The notes beneath the pieces are model-generated. The model saw only the letters and a list, made by a program, of their open reading frames with translations. It was not told the DNA's origin and did no database searches. From 66-474 sp051962095 (GTDB lineage Bacteria; Pseudomonadota; Gammaproteobacteria; Xanthomonadales; Rhodanobacteraceae): a stretch of 36,794 bases of DNA. Shown here one piece after another: positions 1-11,474 of this stretch. The first letter of the stretch is position 1, and every line of letters begins with the position of its first letter. The stretch is from contig JBQCCP010000069.1 in assembly GCA_051962095.1 (NCBI GenBank), positions 1 through 36,794 of the forward strand, given 5' to 3'. The position numbers and the translations under genes were made by a program.

Positions 1-104
1 AGTTTGGTGCCGTAATCCAGCGCCTGCTGCGAATGGAAGGTGCCCTGCTGGCCGGTGAAGCCCTGGCAGATGACCTTGGTGTTTTTGTTGACCAATACGC
101 TCAT
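1..104 (-). CDS. sucD: Succinyl-CoA ligase (ADP-forming) alpha subunit, N-terminal fragment
   Basis: Partial gene running off the left edge. Read leftward from the ATG at 104 it begins MSVLVNKNTKVICQGFTGQQ and continues GTFHSQQALDYGTK, the characteristic start of SucD, where GFTGQQGTFH belongs to the CoA-binding Rossmann fold. Only about 34 residues are present, so the catalytic histidine cannot be checked. SucD pairs with SucC to convert succinyl-CoA to succinate with ATP formation in the TCA cycle. It lies downstream of sucC on the same strand, the usual sucCD order, but 142 bases separate the two genes and a REP-like inverted pair sits in that gap. The identity is secure from the motif and the neighbour. 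Confidence 0.93.
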   Translation of the reverse strand, partial: MSVLVNKNTKVICQGFTGQQGTFHSQQALDYGTK

Positions 105-125
105 GACGTCGAAACCCTTCATGTA

Positions 126-238
126 GGGCGGGAGGAGCTGCGAAGCAGCGTATCCCGCCGGAGAAGCCGTATGGCGGCGCATCCCGCCTTCGTGCAACCG
201 AAAACGGCGGGATTCGCTACGCTGCTCCCGCCCTGCCC
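126..238. repeat. REP-like inverted pair between sucC and sucD
   Basis: Two related GC-rich palindromic units face each other. The left unit (126-159) runs GGGCGGGAGGAGCTGCG to GTATCCCGCC. The right unit (207-238), read on the minus strand, runs GGGCGGGAGCAGCGTAGCG to AATCCCGCC. They share the GGCGGGAG and TCCCGCC ends and the CAGCG core, and can pair with each other over the 47-base spacer. This looks like a REP doublet (BIME) inside the sucCD transcript, where it could affect mRNA stability or the SucC:SucD ratio. That role is inference. Confidence 0.6.
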
Positions 239-246
239 ACCTTCGT

Positions 247-1413
247 TTACGCAGCTTTCGCCGCCGTGACGGCTTTCTGCGCGGCGTCATTCAAGTCGTT
301 CGCGGGGGTGATCTTGAGGCCGGAATTGCTCAGCAACTCGCGGCCTTTCTCGACGTTGGTGCCTTCGAGGCGCACCACCACCGGAATCTTCAGACCCACT
401 TCCTTGACCGCCGCGATGATGCCCTCGGCAATCAAATCGCAGCGCACGATGCCGCCGAAGATGTTGACGAGGATGCAGTTGACCTTGTCCGACGAAAGGA
501 TCAGCTTGAACGCCGCGGTGACGCGCTCTTTCGTCGCGCCGCCGCCGACGTCCAGGAAGTTGGCGGGTTCGCCGCCGGCCAGCTTGATCACGTCCATGGT
601 CGCCATCGCCAGACCCGCGCCGTTGACCATGCAGCCGATATTGCCGTCCATCGTCACGTAGTTGAGGTGTTCGGCCGCGGCTTCGGCTTCGGCCTTGTCT
701 TCCTGCGACACGTCGCGCATCGCGGCCAGTTCGGGGTGGCGGAACTCGGCGTTGTCGTCGGAATTGACCTTGCCGTCCAGCGCCATCAGGTCGCCGGACG
801 CGACGATCGCCAGCGGGTTCAGTTCGACCAGCGACAGGTCCTTCGCATTGAACAGCCTGTACAGGCCCAGCATGATCTTCGAGAGCTGGTTGACCTGCTT
901 GCCGGTCAAGCCCAAGCCGAATCCGAGTTCCCGGCACTGGTAGGGCTGAAGCCCCTCTGTGAAGTTCACCGTGACGGTGTGGATTTCCTCCGGCGTTTCG
1001 CGCGCCACCTGCTCGATGTCGACGCCGCCGCGCGCCGAGGCGATGAAGGTGATGGCCTTCTCGCCGCGATCGACCAGCGTCGAAAGGTACAACTCCTTGG
1101 CGATGTCGGTGGCCTCGGTGACCAGCACCAGGTTCACCGGCAGCGCGCGGCCGCCCGACTGGTAGGTTTCCATGCTCCTGCCGAGCATGCCTTCGGCCGC
1201 AGCCTTGACCTTGTCCAGCGAGTCGCAGAACTTCACGCCGCCGGACTTGCCGCGCCCGCCCGCGTGGATCTGCGCCTTCACCATCCACTGCTCGCCGCCC
1301 AGCGCGCGCGCGGCTTCCACCGCTTCGGCCGGCGTCGATGCGACCTTGCCCGGCGGCACCGCGATGCCGAATTCGGCAAACAGTTGCTTGGCCTGATATT
1401 CGTGAAAATTCAT
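247..1413 (-). CDS. sucC: Succinyl-CoA ligase (ADP-forming) beta subunit
   Basis: 388 residues, the normal length for SucC (E. coli 388). It starts at the ATG at 1413 with MNFHEYQAKQLFAEFGI, the family N-terminus; a longer in-frame reading upstream adds 22 arginine-rich residues with no family match and is rejected. Visible motifs are the ATP-grasp glycine-rich stretch HAGGRGKSGGVK, the metal-binding ELNPLAI segment and the C-terminal phosphate/CoA-ligase loop DVGGGATKERV, followed by NIFGGIVRCD. A GAGG ribosome site lies just upstream. The protein forms the nucleotide-binding half of the SucCD enzyme, which interconverts succinyl-CoA and succinate with ADP/ATP in the cytoplasm. Nothing is missing or unusual in the protein. 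Confidence 0.97.
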   Translation of the reverse strand: MNFHEYQAKQLFAEFGIAVPPGKVASTPAEAVEAARALGGEQWMVKAQIHAGGRGKSGGVKFCDSLDKVKAAAEGMLGRSMETYQSGGRALPVNLVLVTEATDIAKELYLSTLVDRGEKAITFIASARGGVDIEQVARETPEEIHTVTVNFTEGLQPYQCRELGFGLGLTGKQVNQLSKIMLGLYRLFNAKDLSLVELNPLAIVASGDLMALDGKVNSDDNAEFRHPELAAMRDVSQEDKAEAEAAAEHLNYVTMDGNIGCMVNGAGLAMATMDVIKLAGGEPANFLDVGGGATKERVTAAFKLILSSDKVNCILVNIFGGIVRCDLIAEGIIAAVKEVGLKIPVVVRLEGTNVEKGRELLSNSGLKITPANDLNDAAQKAVTAAKAA

Positions 1414-1553
1414 GCAGGAGCCTCGTGATCTTGGGAGATGCCGGCGGCGGCGCTGGCCGTCGTCCCGTGCCGCGGGCATTGGTCACGCAGGCACGACAGC
1501 CCCCTATTGTTGCGGCGCGCGAGTTTGATGTCCACCAAACAGGATGTATTCGT

Positions 1554-1664
1554 GCGATCGTCCCTGATCGCCGCTCGATCCAGATAACGAATCGCGAAGT
1601 TGCACGAGCCACCTGCACCAGAACGGCCATCGATGGCCAGACTTTTCACAAAAGCTACTCCGGG
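1554..1664 (+). repeat. Dispersed intergenic repeat, copy A
   Basis: It begins with the near-palindrome GCGATCGTCCCTGATCGC (1554-1571) followed by CGCTCGAT, then about 45 unrelated bases, then the hairpin core CCAGAACGGCCATCGATGGC (1618-1637) and the tail GACTTTTCACAAAAGCTACT (1640-1659). GGCCATCGATGGCC is a perfect 14-base palindrome. Related copies lie at 14815-14920, 24255-24372 and 24430-24612. The distal end overlaps the last codons and TAG stop of lspA (1655-1657), so the repeat also forms the 3' end of that transcript. The function is unknown. Confidence 0.7.
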
Positions 1665-2158
1665 CGAGGCTTCATGCTTCCCCCGAACAATCCAAACGCT
1701 ATGAGAAGCACCGCGCCGACCGTGATCGCGGAATCGGCGATGTTGAACGCGGGAAACGACCACGCGTGCCAGTAGACCTGGATAAAATCGGTGACCTGCC
1801 CGTGGATCACGCGGTCGATCAGGTTGCCGAGCGCGCCGCCGATGATCAGCGCCACCGGCAGCGCGGTGCCCCAGTCGCGACGCGCGGTGCGCGCCAGCCA
1901 CACGATCAGGCCGATGCACACCACCACGGCAAGTCCGCCGAACAACCACGTCTGCCAGCCCGACGCGTCTTGCAAAAAGCTGAAAGCCGCGCCGCGATTG
2001 AAGGCCAGCGTCCAGTTCAGCACGTGCGGAATTACCTCGTGGGGCATGAATGGGACCAGCGTGAGGCGCACCACGGCCTTGGTGACCTGGTCCAGCACGA
2101 TCACCAGCGCGGACACGACCAGCCACACCAGCGCGTTCGGTTCGGGCAGCTTGCTCAA
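1655..2158 (-). CDS. lspA: Prolipoprotein signal peptidase (signal peptidase II)
   Basis: Membrane aspartyl protease that cuts diacylated prolipoproteins before the lipobox cysteine. With the TTG start at 2158, preceded by an AGGA site seven bases away, it has 167 residues (E. coli 164). Conserved parts are LDQVTK (D23), the FNRGAAFSFL segment (about 53-62), GNLIDRV with D115 and FNIADS with D142; D115 and D142 match the catalytic dyad. Four hydrophobic membrane segments can be seen. A longer reading from 2212 is possible but adds 18 residues without family support. The gene is normally next to ileS, but here ileS lies 6.4 kb away. Downstream substrates in this window include the BamC-like and NlpC/P60 lipoproteins. 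Confidence 0.95.
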   Translation of the reverse strand: MSKLPEPNALVWLVVSALVIVLDQVTKAVVRLTLVPFMPHEVIPHVLNWTLAFNRGAAFSFLQDASGWQTWLFGGLAVVVCIGLIVWLARTARRDWGTALPVALIIGGALGNLIDRVIHGQVTDFIQVYWHAWSFPAFNIADSAITVGAVLLIAFGLFGGSMKPRPE

Positions 2159-2208
2159 GCGGATTCCTCGCAACGCACACAAAGCCCGAATGATAGCCGC
2201 ACGTTGAA

Positions 2209-2820
2209 TCAATCCCCGGCCAGGATCTCTCGCGCAACCGGCAGGATCGCACGGACCCAGCGCGCGTACTGTGCACCGGAAGGATGCAAGCCGTCGTCCA
2301 CCAGTTCATCGCGCGATCCGGTGGCACGCGAAATCACGGTGACGTCCACCCAGTGCGCGCGCGCGTGGACCACCTCCGCGCAGGCGACGGTATTGAAGGC
2401 ATCGATCTCGCGGGCGACCTGCGCGACATCGCGGCCCCCGTGCGCCGCGAACGGCGTGACGCCCCAGTCGGGGATCGATACCACGATCACGTGCCTGGGA
2501 TTTTCGCCGGCGAGCACGGTCGCGCGCTGCAGCAGATCGCGAAATTGCACGTGGTATTCGTCGAGCGATCGTCCACGGTACTGGTTGTTGACGCCGATCA
2601 GCAGCGTCACCAGCGCATAGGGCGGGATGAAGTCCGCCACCTCCATCGCCAACCACAACTCATCGGTGGTCCAGCCGGTGGTCGCGATGATTTGCGGCTC
2701 GCCGATTTCGATGCCTTCGTCGCGCAGGCGCGCAACCAGTTGCACCGGCCAGCCTTGGCCGGGCGGGACGCCTTCGCCGATGGTGTAGGAATCGCCGAGT
2801 GCGAGAAACCTGGACAGCAT
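2209..2820 (-). CDS. SGNH/GDSL-family hydrolase (lipase/esterase-like)
   Basis: 203 residues with the SGNH signature. Block I is FLALGDSYTIGEG with nucleophile S11, block III is LLIGVNNQYRG with N78, and block V is DGLHPSG with D176 and H179. Family members hydrolyse esters or thioesters, or deacetylate carbohydrates; the substrate cannot be told from this sequence. No signal peptide is seen, so a cytoplasmic location is likely. Its ATG directly follows the TGA of the upstream aminotransferase gene (no intervening base), which implies translational coupling, and lspA follows 50 bases after its stop. Assignment to the fold is firm, but the biological role is unknown. Confidence 0.88.
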   Translation of the reverse strand: MLSRFLALGDSYTIGEGVPPGQGWPVQLVARLRDEGIEIGEPQIIATTGWTTDELWLAMEVADFIPPYALVTLLIGVNNQYRGRSLDEYHVQFRDLLQRATVLAGENPRHVIVVSIPDWGVTPFAAHGGRDVAQVAREIDAFNTVACAEVVHARAHWVDVTVISRATGSRDELVDDGLHPSGAQYARWVRAILPVAREILAGD

Positions 2821-4065
2821 TCAGGCGACCTTCGATTCCGGCTGCTCTTCTTCCATCTGCGCGAGCACCCGTTCGATGCGCGCGAACACGTCGGCGATTT
2901 CACCGGCTTCCGGCAACAGCGTGATCCGGAAATGCCGGCTCGGTTGCAGGTTGAAGCTGGAGCCCGGCACCACCAGCGCGTGTTCCTCGTCCAGCAGGCG
3001 CAACGCGAAGGCGGTGTCGTCGAATTGCGGAAACGCATCCGTGCGCACCGACGGAAACGCATACAGCGCCCCTTCCGGCGCGGCGCATTCGAGGAACCGG
3101 CTGCGCGCCACGCTTTCCAGCACCGCGCGGCGCGATTCGTACAGGCGTCCACCGGGCGCGGTCAGCGCCGCGATGGTGTCGGGGCCGGTCAGCGCCGGTT
3201 CGATCGCCCACTGCGCGGGCACATTCGCGCACAGGCGCAGCGCCGCCAGCAACTGCAGCGCGTCGCGATAGCCCGCGACGCGCTCGCCCGCGCCGGACAA
3301 CGTGGCCCAGCCGATCCGGAAGCCGCAGGCGCGGTGCACCTTCGACAAGCCCGCAAACGTCATGCAAGGGAGATCGCCGGTCAGTGACGCCAACGGCGTG
3401 AACAGCGCATCGTCGTAACGGATCTCGTCGTAGATTTCGTCGGAGAGCAGCAGCAGTCCGCGACGTTCGGCGATCGCGACGACGCGTTCCAGCAGTTCGC
3501 GCGGGTAGCAGGCACCGGTCGGATTGTTGGGATTGATCAGCACAATCGCGCGGGTGCGCGGGCTGCATGACGCCTCGATTTCCTCGGGGTCAGGCAGGTG
3601 CGCGCGCGACGCCGGGCAGGCGTAGTAGCGCGGCGTGCCCGCATTCAGGATCGTCGCGGCGCTCCACAGCGGGTAATCGGGCGCCGGCAACAGCACCTCG
3701 TCGCCTGCATTCAGCAGCGCGCGCAGGGCAAGATCGATCAGTTCGCTGACGCCGTTGCCGATGAACACGCGCTCGATGTCCGGGACGCTTGCGCCGCGCG
3801 CGTGCTGGCGCGCCAGGATCGCCTCGCGCGCCGATTCCAGCCCCTGCTCGTGGCCATACGCATCGCTGTCGGCCAAATGGGCGGTGATCGCGGCCGTCAG
3901 GTGCGCGGGCGCGCGAAACCCGAACCGGCCCGGATTGCCGATGTTGAGCTTCAGCACCGCGTGCCCGGCGGCTTCCAGCGCACGGGCCCGGCGAGCCAGC
4001 GCGCCACGGATTTCGTAGCGCACCTCGTCCAGATGGAAGCTGGGATGAATGGCGGTCTGGCGCAT
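2821..4065 (-). CDS. alaA: PLP-dependent aminotransferase, AlaA-like (glutamate-pyruvate aminotransferase)
   Basis: 414-residue class I/II aminotransferase. It shows the N-terminal YEIRGALARRARALEAAGH segment and LKLNIGNPGRFGF, which closely follow E. coli AlaA, then YIG-like FIGNGVSELIDLA, PAPDYPLW, NPNNPTGACYPREL, SDEIYDEIRYD, and the PLP-lysine motif TFAGLSKVHRACGFR with K242. AlaA makes alanine from pyruvate and glutamate. The first gene of a leftward group with the SGNH hydrolase and lspA, it is divergent from rsgA across 80 bases. The family is clear; the exact substrate (alanine versus another small amino acid) is inferred from similarity to AlaA and is less certain. Confidence 0.82.
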   Translation of the reverse strand: MRQTAIHPSFHLDEVRYEIRGALARRARALEAAGHAVLKLNIGNPGRFGFRAPAHLTAAITAHLADSDAYGHEQGLESAREAILARQHARGASVPDIERVFIGNGVSELIDLALRALLNAGDEVLLPAPDYPLWSAATILNAGTPRYYACPASRAHLPDPEEIEASCSPRTRAIVLINPNNPTGACYPRELLERVVAIAERRGLLLLSDEIYDEIRYDDALFTPLASLTGDLPCMTFAGLSKVHRACGFRIGWATLSGAGERVAGYRDALQLLAALRLCANVPAQWAIEPALTGPDTIAALTAPGGRLYESRRAVLESVARSRFLECAAPEGALYAFPSVRTDAFPQFDDTAFALRLLDEEHALVVPGSSFNLQPSRHFRITLLPEAGEIADVFARIERVLAQMEEEQPESKVA

Positions 4066-4145
4066 GGCTGCAAACGTCCTCGGGATCGGGCATGCTAGCG
4101 CCGATCAGGGCGTCCGCAAACACCACATCGAACCCCCCACCGGCG

Positions 4146-5216
4146 ATGTCCGCCATGGCAACCGCTTCCTCGCAATCGGCGTCGGCGCTGCGGCGCATCG
4201 GCTGGCAAGGCGATCTTCCGGGACGGGCCGAGGGCCAGATGCTGGCGCGGGTGTCGGCCCAGCATCGCGCCGGTTATGAAGTCCACGACGGCGAACAAGT
4301 CTTCAATGCTCAACCCGCGCCCAAATTCCTGAAGCGCAACCTCGATCCGTCGGAGCGCCCGGCGGTGGGCGATTTCGTGATCGTCGAGGCGGGGGCGCCG
4401 CCGCACATCGTGGAAGTGCTGCCGCGGCGCAGCGTGCTCGAGCGCGCAGCCGCCGGCGAACGCTACGCGCGCCAGGTCATCGCCAGCAATGTCGACGTGG
4501 TGTTCGTGCTGACCGGCCTCGACGGCGATTTCAATCCTGCCCGCATCGAACGCTATCTGGCGCTGGTGGAGGGTTCCGGCGCGTGCCCGGTGGTGGTGCT
4601 GACCAAGCACGACACGGTGGCGCCCGACGACGCCGAGAGCATGCAGGCGGAATTGCGCGATCGCCTGCCGCCCGGCACGCCCATCGTGGCGATCAACGGC
4701 AAGAACCCGGACAGCGTGGCCGCACTGGATCGTTTTCTCGCGCCCGCCACCACCGCGGTGCTGGTGGGTTCATCCGGCGCCGGCAAATCCACGCTGACCA
4801 ATTCGTTGCTGGGCGAGAACCGGATGGCCACCGCCGCGACCCGCGCCGGCGACGATCACGGCCGCCATACCACCACGCACCGCACGCTGCTGCCGCTGCC
4901 CTGCGGCGCCTGCCTGATCGATACGCCCGGCATGCGCGAGTTGAAACTGACCGGCGACGAAGACCTGGAACTGTTCGCCGACATCGAGGCACTGACCGAA
5001 CAATGCCGCTTTGCCGACTGCAGTCACGCGACCGAACCCGGTTGCGCGGTGCGCGAAGCGCTGGATGGGGGCGAACTCGATCCCGAACGCTGGCGCCATT
5101 ACCAAAAGCTGCGCGGCCAGCGTGAAGAACAGGCCGCGCGATTCGAAGACCGGATGCGCGGCACGCGCGAACCGATCCGCACGCACCGCCACCGCGACTG
5201 GCAGGAACGCGAGTAA
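4146..5216 (+). CDS. rsgA: Ribosome small subunit-dependent GTPase RsgA
   Basis: Circularly permuted GTPase that acts late in 30S ribosome assembly. Motifs appear in the permuted order: G4 TKHD (153-156), G1 GSSGAGKS (208-215), the switch THRTLL and G3 DTPG (259-262). An OB-fold segment precedes them and a zinc knuckle follows, with C287, C292, H294 and C300 (CRFADCSHATEPGC). From the ATG at 4146 the protein has 356 residues, close to the family length. An in-frame ATG at 4155 is an alternative, and the reading also extends upstream to 4092 without family support; no strong ribosome site separates these. The DUF1704 gene starts nine bases after its stop, so the two are probably co-transcribed. 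Confidence 0.93.
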   Translation: MSAMATASSQSASALRRIGWQGDLPGRAEGQMLARVSAQHRAGYEVHDGEQVFNAQPAPKFLKRNLDPSERPAVGDFVIVEAGAPPHIVEVLPRRSVLERAAAGERYARQVIASNVDVVFVLTGLDGDFNPARIERYLALVEGSGACPVVVLTKHDTVAPDDAESMQAELRDRLPPGTPIVAINGKNPDSVAALDRFLAPATTAVLVGSSGAGKSTLTNSLLGENRMATAATRAGDDHGRHTTTHRTLLPLPCGACLIDTPGMRELKLTGDEDLELFADIEALTEQCRFADCSHATEPGCAVREALDGGELDPERWRHYQKLRGQREEQAARFEDRMRGTREPIRTHRHRDWQERE

Positions 5217-5224
5217 CACTCGCG

Positions 5225-6475
5225 ATGGACACGCCGCTCGCGCCCGCCCTCAAGCGATACGCCGAGCTGGACAAGCGGCTGGTCAAGGCCGTGCGGCCTA
5301 TCCGGGTGCTGGACATGGTCGCCTGGCCGGCCGCGGTGGAACAGCGTTTCCTCGCCGACCTGCAGCGTGGCCGCGAAATCCTGCCGCGTTTCGAATACCA
5401 GGCGCCGGACCTTTTCGTGCAGCGCGCGGACCTTCTCGAAATTGCGGCGGCGGCGGACGTGTCGCGCCCGATGGGCGCCTGGCTCGCCCGCAGCGCGGGA
5501 TCGTGGCACATCGCCGCGCGCATGCTGGAGGCGATCGGCACCGCCGGCGTGGTCGAGCCGTCGATCGAGCTGTACGGCAAACCCGGCGACCCGCTGCCGG
5601 GTGGCGGCCAGACCAACCTCGACGCCGCCCGCTGGTTCCTCGAAATCGCGCGTGAACTGGGCCACGGCGAGGCTTTGCCCGAAGCGGAGTACTGCATCCC
5701 GGCCGAAGTCCTGCGCGACGAAGTACAGGCCGAGGTCGACGCGTGCTTCGGGACCGGCACGGTGCGCGTGGAAATCGATCCGGCGCTGACCGCCAAGGCT
5801 GCGGCCGGCGCCGGCCGCATCCGCCTGCGCGCCGACACCTGCTTCACCGAATACGACCGTTCGCAATTGCTTGCGCACGAAGCGCTGGTGCACACGCTGA
5901 CCGCGCGTAACGGTCGCGCGCAGCCCGTCTTGAAGTCACTTTCACGCACAGCGCCGCGTGCGACCGCCACGCAGGAGGGTCTGGCCGTGTTCGCTGAGCT
6001 GATGTCGGGTTCCATCGACATCGCACGCCTGCAGCGGATCAGCCTGCGCATCCTCGCGATCGACATGGCGCTGCGCGGCGCGGATTTCATCGAGGTCTAC
6101 CGCTGGTTCCGCGAGCAGGGCCAGAACGTCGCCGACAGTTTCTATTCCACCCAACGGGTCTATCGCGGCGTGCCGGTCACCGGCGGCGCGGCATTCACCA
6201 AGGACAACGTGTACCTCGCGGGCCTGCTCACCGTGCATACGTTTTTCCGCTGGGCGTTCAAGCGCCGCCGGCTGGACCTGATGCAACATTTGTTCGCGGG
6301 CAAGCTGGCGCTGGACGACGCGATCGCGCTGCAGCCCTGCTTCGCCGATGGCTCGATCGCGCCGCCGAAATACCTGCCGCCGTGGGTGCTGCGTTCACAA
6401 GGGCTGGCCGGCAAGCTCGCGTTCTCGCTGTTCGCGAACAGGATCAGGATGGGGCGGATCGGCGAGTGGGAGTGA
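5225..6475 (+). CDS. DUF1704 / QEGLA-motif protein, putative zinc metallopeptidase of the MATCAP-like family
   Basis: 416 residues. The C-terminal half carries HEALVH (218-223) followed by QEGLA (250-254), an HExxxH plus E arrangement. This family is named in databases after the QEGLA motif (flavohemoglobin expression-modulating protein, DUF1704). Its eukaryotic members, the MATCAP/TMCP proteins, are zinc carboxypeptidases that use the same HExxxH...E residues to remove the C-terminal tyrosine of tubulin. Those ligand residues (H218, H223, E251, with E219 as the likely general base) are all present, so peptidase activity is plausible. The bacterial substrate is not known. No signal peptide is seen. 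It follows rsgA by nine bases. Assignment to the family is firm; activity is inference. Confidence 0.85.
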   Translation: MDTPLAPALKRYAELDKRLVKAVRPIRVLDMVAWPAAVEQRFLADLQRGREILPRFEYQAPDLFVQRADLLEIAAAADVSRPMGAWLARSAGSWHIAARMLEAIGTAGVVEPSIELYGKPGDPLPGGGQTNLDAARWFLEIARELGHGEALPEAEYCIPAEVLRDEVQAEVDACFGTGTVRVEIDPALTAKAAAGAGRIRLRADTCFTEYDRSQLLAHEALVHTLTARNGRAQPVLKSLSRTAPRATATQEGLAVFAELMSGSIDIARLQRISLRILAIDMALRGADFIEVYRWFREQGQNVADSFYSTQRVYRGVPVTGGAAFTKDNVYLAGLLTVHTFFRWAFKRRRLDLMQHLFAGKLALDDAIALQPCFADGSIAPPKYLPPWVLRSQGLAGKLAFSLFANRIRMGRIGEWE

Positions 6476-6558
6476 CAAACCCCACGTGTTCCCCAGGCTC
6501 CGCTTCCGGAACCGACCCGCGTCTGCATTGCAGGCTGAGGTATCGAAACCGCGCCGCC

Positions 6559-8499
6559 TCACTTCGTCGCGGTAGTCATCGTCTGCGCACCCGGTCCGAT
6601 GTTCGCGTCCAGGAACGCGTCCACCTTCTCGAACAGGTCGGCGATGTTCTTTTCGTCGTAGAAGCCGTGCCACTCGCCGGGCTTGTACAGCCACTCGTGC
6701 GGAATCCTGCGCTTCAACATCGCCATGTGCATTTCCTGGCCCTGCACGGGCAGGACGATGGTGTCGCGGCCGCCCACGACCAGCATCACCTTTGCTTTCA
6801 AGTTGTCCAGCTGGTAAATCGGTGAATGCTGCGCCAGCGTCGTCTCGTCCGTGCCCATGGTGCGCTGCCAATAACGCTCGCTGAACAGCGTCTGCGACGC
6901 ATCCCGCCTGCCCAGCATCTTGGGCAGGTTGTAGACGCCCACATAGCCGATCGCGCATTTGTACAGATCAGGTACCGACACCGCGCCTTCGAGCGCCGCG
7001 TAGCCGCCGTAGCTGCCACCGTAGATGCAGATGCGGCCCTCGTCGGCGATGCCCTGGGCGATGGCCCAACGCGTGGCATCGGTGACATCGTCCTGCATCG
7101 TGCCGCCCCACTGATGCCAGCCGGCTTTCTCGAAATCGAAACCGTAGCCGCCCGAGCCGCGGTAGTTCACCTGCAACACCGCGTAACCGCGCGTGGCCAT
7201 CGCCTGCACATATGGATCGTATTCCCACCAATCCCGGATGCCGTACGGACCGCCATGCACGAACACCACCATCGGCAGGTTCTTCGCGCCGTCCTTGCCG
7301 GGCGGATAGGTGACGTAGCCCTGCTCCGTCAGGCCGTCACGGGTCTTGAAGGTGAACGGCGTGGCGCGGCCGAGCTGGTTCGGATCAACCCACTTCGCGC
7401 GTTGCAGCAGCGGCGTGAAACTGTTGGACGCCTTGTCATACAGGAAGAACGTGCCGGGATCGACGTCGGCCTGCACCAGCGCGATGGCCTTGCTGCCGTC
7501 GTCGGTACCGGACACGAAATGCACGTCCTCGCCGGGATACTGCTGCATCAAGTCAATCAACGCCTTCACATCCGGCGTCTGGTTGTCGAACACGGAAATG
7601 CCAGGGCGGCCGTCGGTGAACGCAACACCGATTACCGAATCTTCCGCCAGCCCCTGCGCGAGTTCGGTCGGCTCCACGTGCGGATTGCTCCACAGGTGCG
7701 TCATGGCGCGCGTCGCCGGATCGAACTTGCACACGGCAAAGCCGGGCGAACCGGGGCAGGTGAACCACACCGTCTTGTCGTCGGCACTGACGGCGATCGG
7801 CCAGTCGCGATCGTTGCCGGCCTGATACAGCAATTCCCAGTCGCCGCCATCGGCGGGGCGCATGTAGATCACGCGCTTGCCGTCGAGATCGTCGCCCATT
7901 GCGAAGCGCACGTGGCCGTGGTGGTCTGCGAGGTAGCTTGCTTCGCGTATTGGTGCTCTCGCAATCGTTACCGCTATGTCGTTGAACACATTGATGCGAT
8001 CTACCTTGCTCAATGAGCCTGCCGACCCTGATGCGTCGAAATCCGTGACGGCCACCAGTATTTCATTGGGCTTACCTACAACGCGTGCAAGAAAGTCGGC
8101 ACTCCCGTTTCCGACGAGATGTAGCGAGTCGTTACTACCCCCATCGGCTTTGACGCGATAAAGCTCCCCAGTAGCCAAGGGAAGATCCCATCCACCTTCA
8201 TGGGTAGCCAGTGAATAAACGACGTATTCAGAAGACGCCCACCAGAAGTCCAATACGTCGTCGCCATCGCGCGGCTTAACGTTGATCCCCTTCTTGTTCA
8301 CCAGATCGATCAGCGACAACACCGTCTGGCCATTGGCAAGCACGGTGGTTGCCGCGATGTGCTTGCCATCCGGCGAGATCTTCACCATCTTGTAGCGCGC
8401 ATGCCGCGCGAGGTCGATGAAAGAGACCGGAGCTGCCAGCGCTGCTCCGGCCAGCAGGCACAGCACCAAACCCACGATGCAACGTCGTGCGGATTGCAT
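6559..8499 (-). CDS. S9 family (prolyl oligopeptidase-like) serine peptidase, exported
   Basis: 646 residues. An N-terminal signal peptide (residues 1-22, ending ALAA) leads into a beta-propeller domain (about 30-370) and a C-terminal alpha/beta-hydrolase domain. The catalytic triad is visible: S496 in GGSYGGY, D579 in VVGGRDTIV and H611 in GEWHGFYDEK. The oxyanion-region HGGPYG is also present. Such enzymes cut oligopeptides, often acylaminoacyl- or dipeptidyl-type, and here would act in the periplasm; specificity cannot be read from the sequence. A 360-bp part of the gene (7921-8280, residues about 73-192) is only about 54 % G+C by hand count against 68 % nearby and uses rare AGA and ATA codons, suggesting a recombined segment. 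Confidence 0.9.
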   Translation of the reverse strand: MQSARRCIVGLVLCLLAGAALAAPVSFIDLARHARYKMVKISPDGKHIAATTVLANGQTVLSLIDLVNKKGINVKPRDGDDVLDFWWASSEYVVYSLATHEGGWDLPLATGELYRVKADGGSNDSLHLVGNGSADFLARVVGKPNEILVAVTDFDASGSAGSLSKVDRINVFNDIAVTIARAPIREASYLADHHGHVRFAMGDDLDGKRVIYMRPADGGDWELLYQAGNDRDWPIAVSADDKTVWFTCPGSPGFAVCKFDPATRAMTHLWSNPHVEPTELAQGLAEDSVIGVAFTDGRPGISVFDNQTPDVKALIDLMQQYPGEDVHFVSGTDDGSKAIALVQADVDPGTFFLYDKASNSFTPLLQRAKWVDPNQLGRATPFTFKTRDGLTEQGYVTYPPGKDGAKNLPMVVFVHGGPYGIRDWWEYDPYVQAMATRGYAVLQVNYRGSGGYGFDFEKAGWHQWGGTMQDDVTDATRWAIAQGIADEGRICIYGGSYGGYAALEGAVSVPDLYKCAIGYVGVYNLPKMLGRRDASQTLFSERYWQRTMGTDETTLAQHSPIYQLDNLKAKVMLVVGGRDTIVLPVQGQEMHMAMLKRRIPHEWLYKPGEWHGFYDEKNIADLFEKVDAFLDANIGPGAQTMTTATK

Positions 8500-8558
8500 G
8501 GTTCGCCCCTTTTTCCCCCGCCGAACGTCAGGCGGCCCGGGACGATCCTACCGCCTTT

Positions 8559-11470
<2,912 letters not shown>

Positions 11471-11474
<4 letters not shown>

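Noticed and set aside
4092..4145. Upstream extension of rsgA to 4092
   Set aside because: The extra residues (rich in Pro, Ser and Ala) have no family support and no ribosome site was seen.
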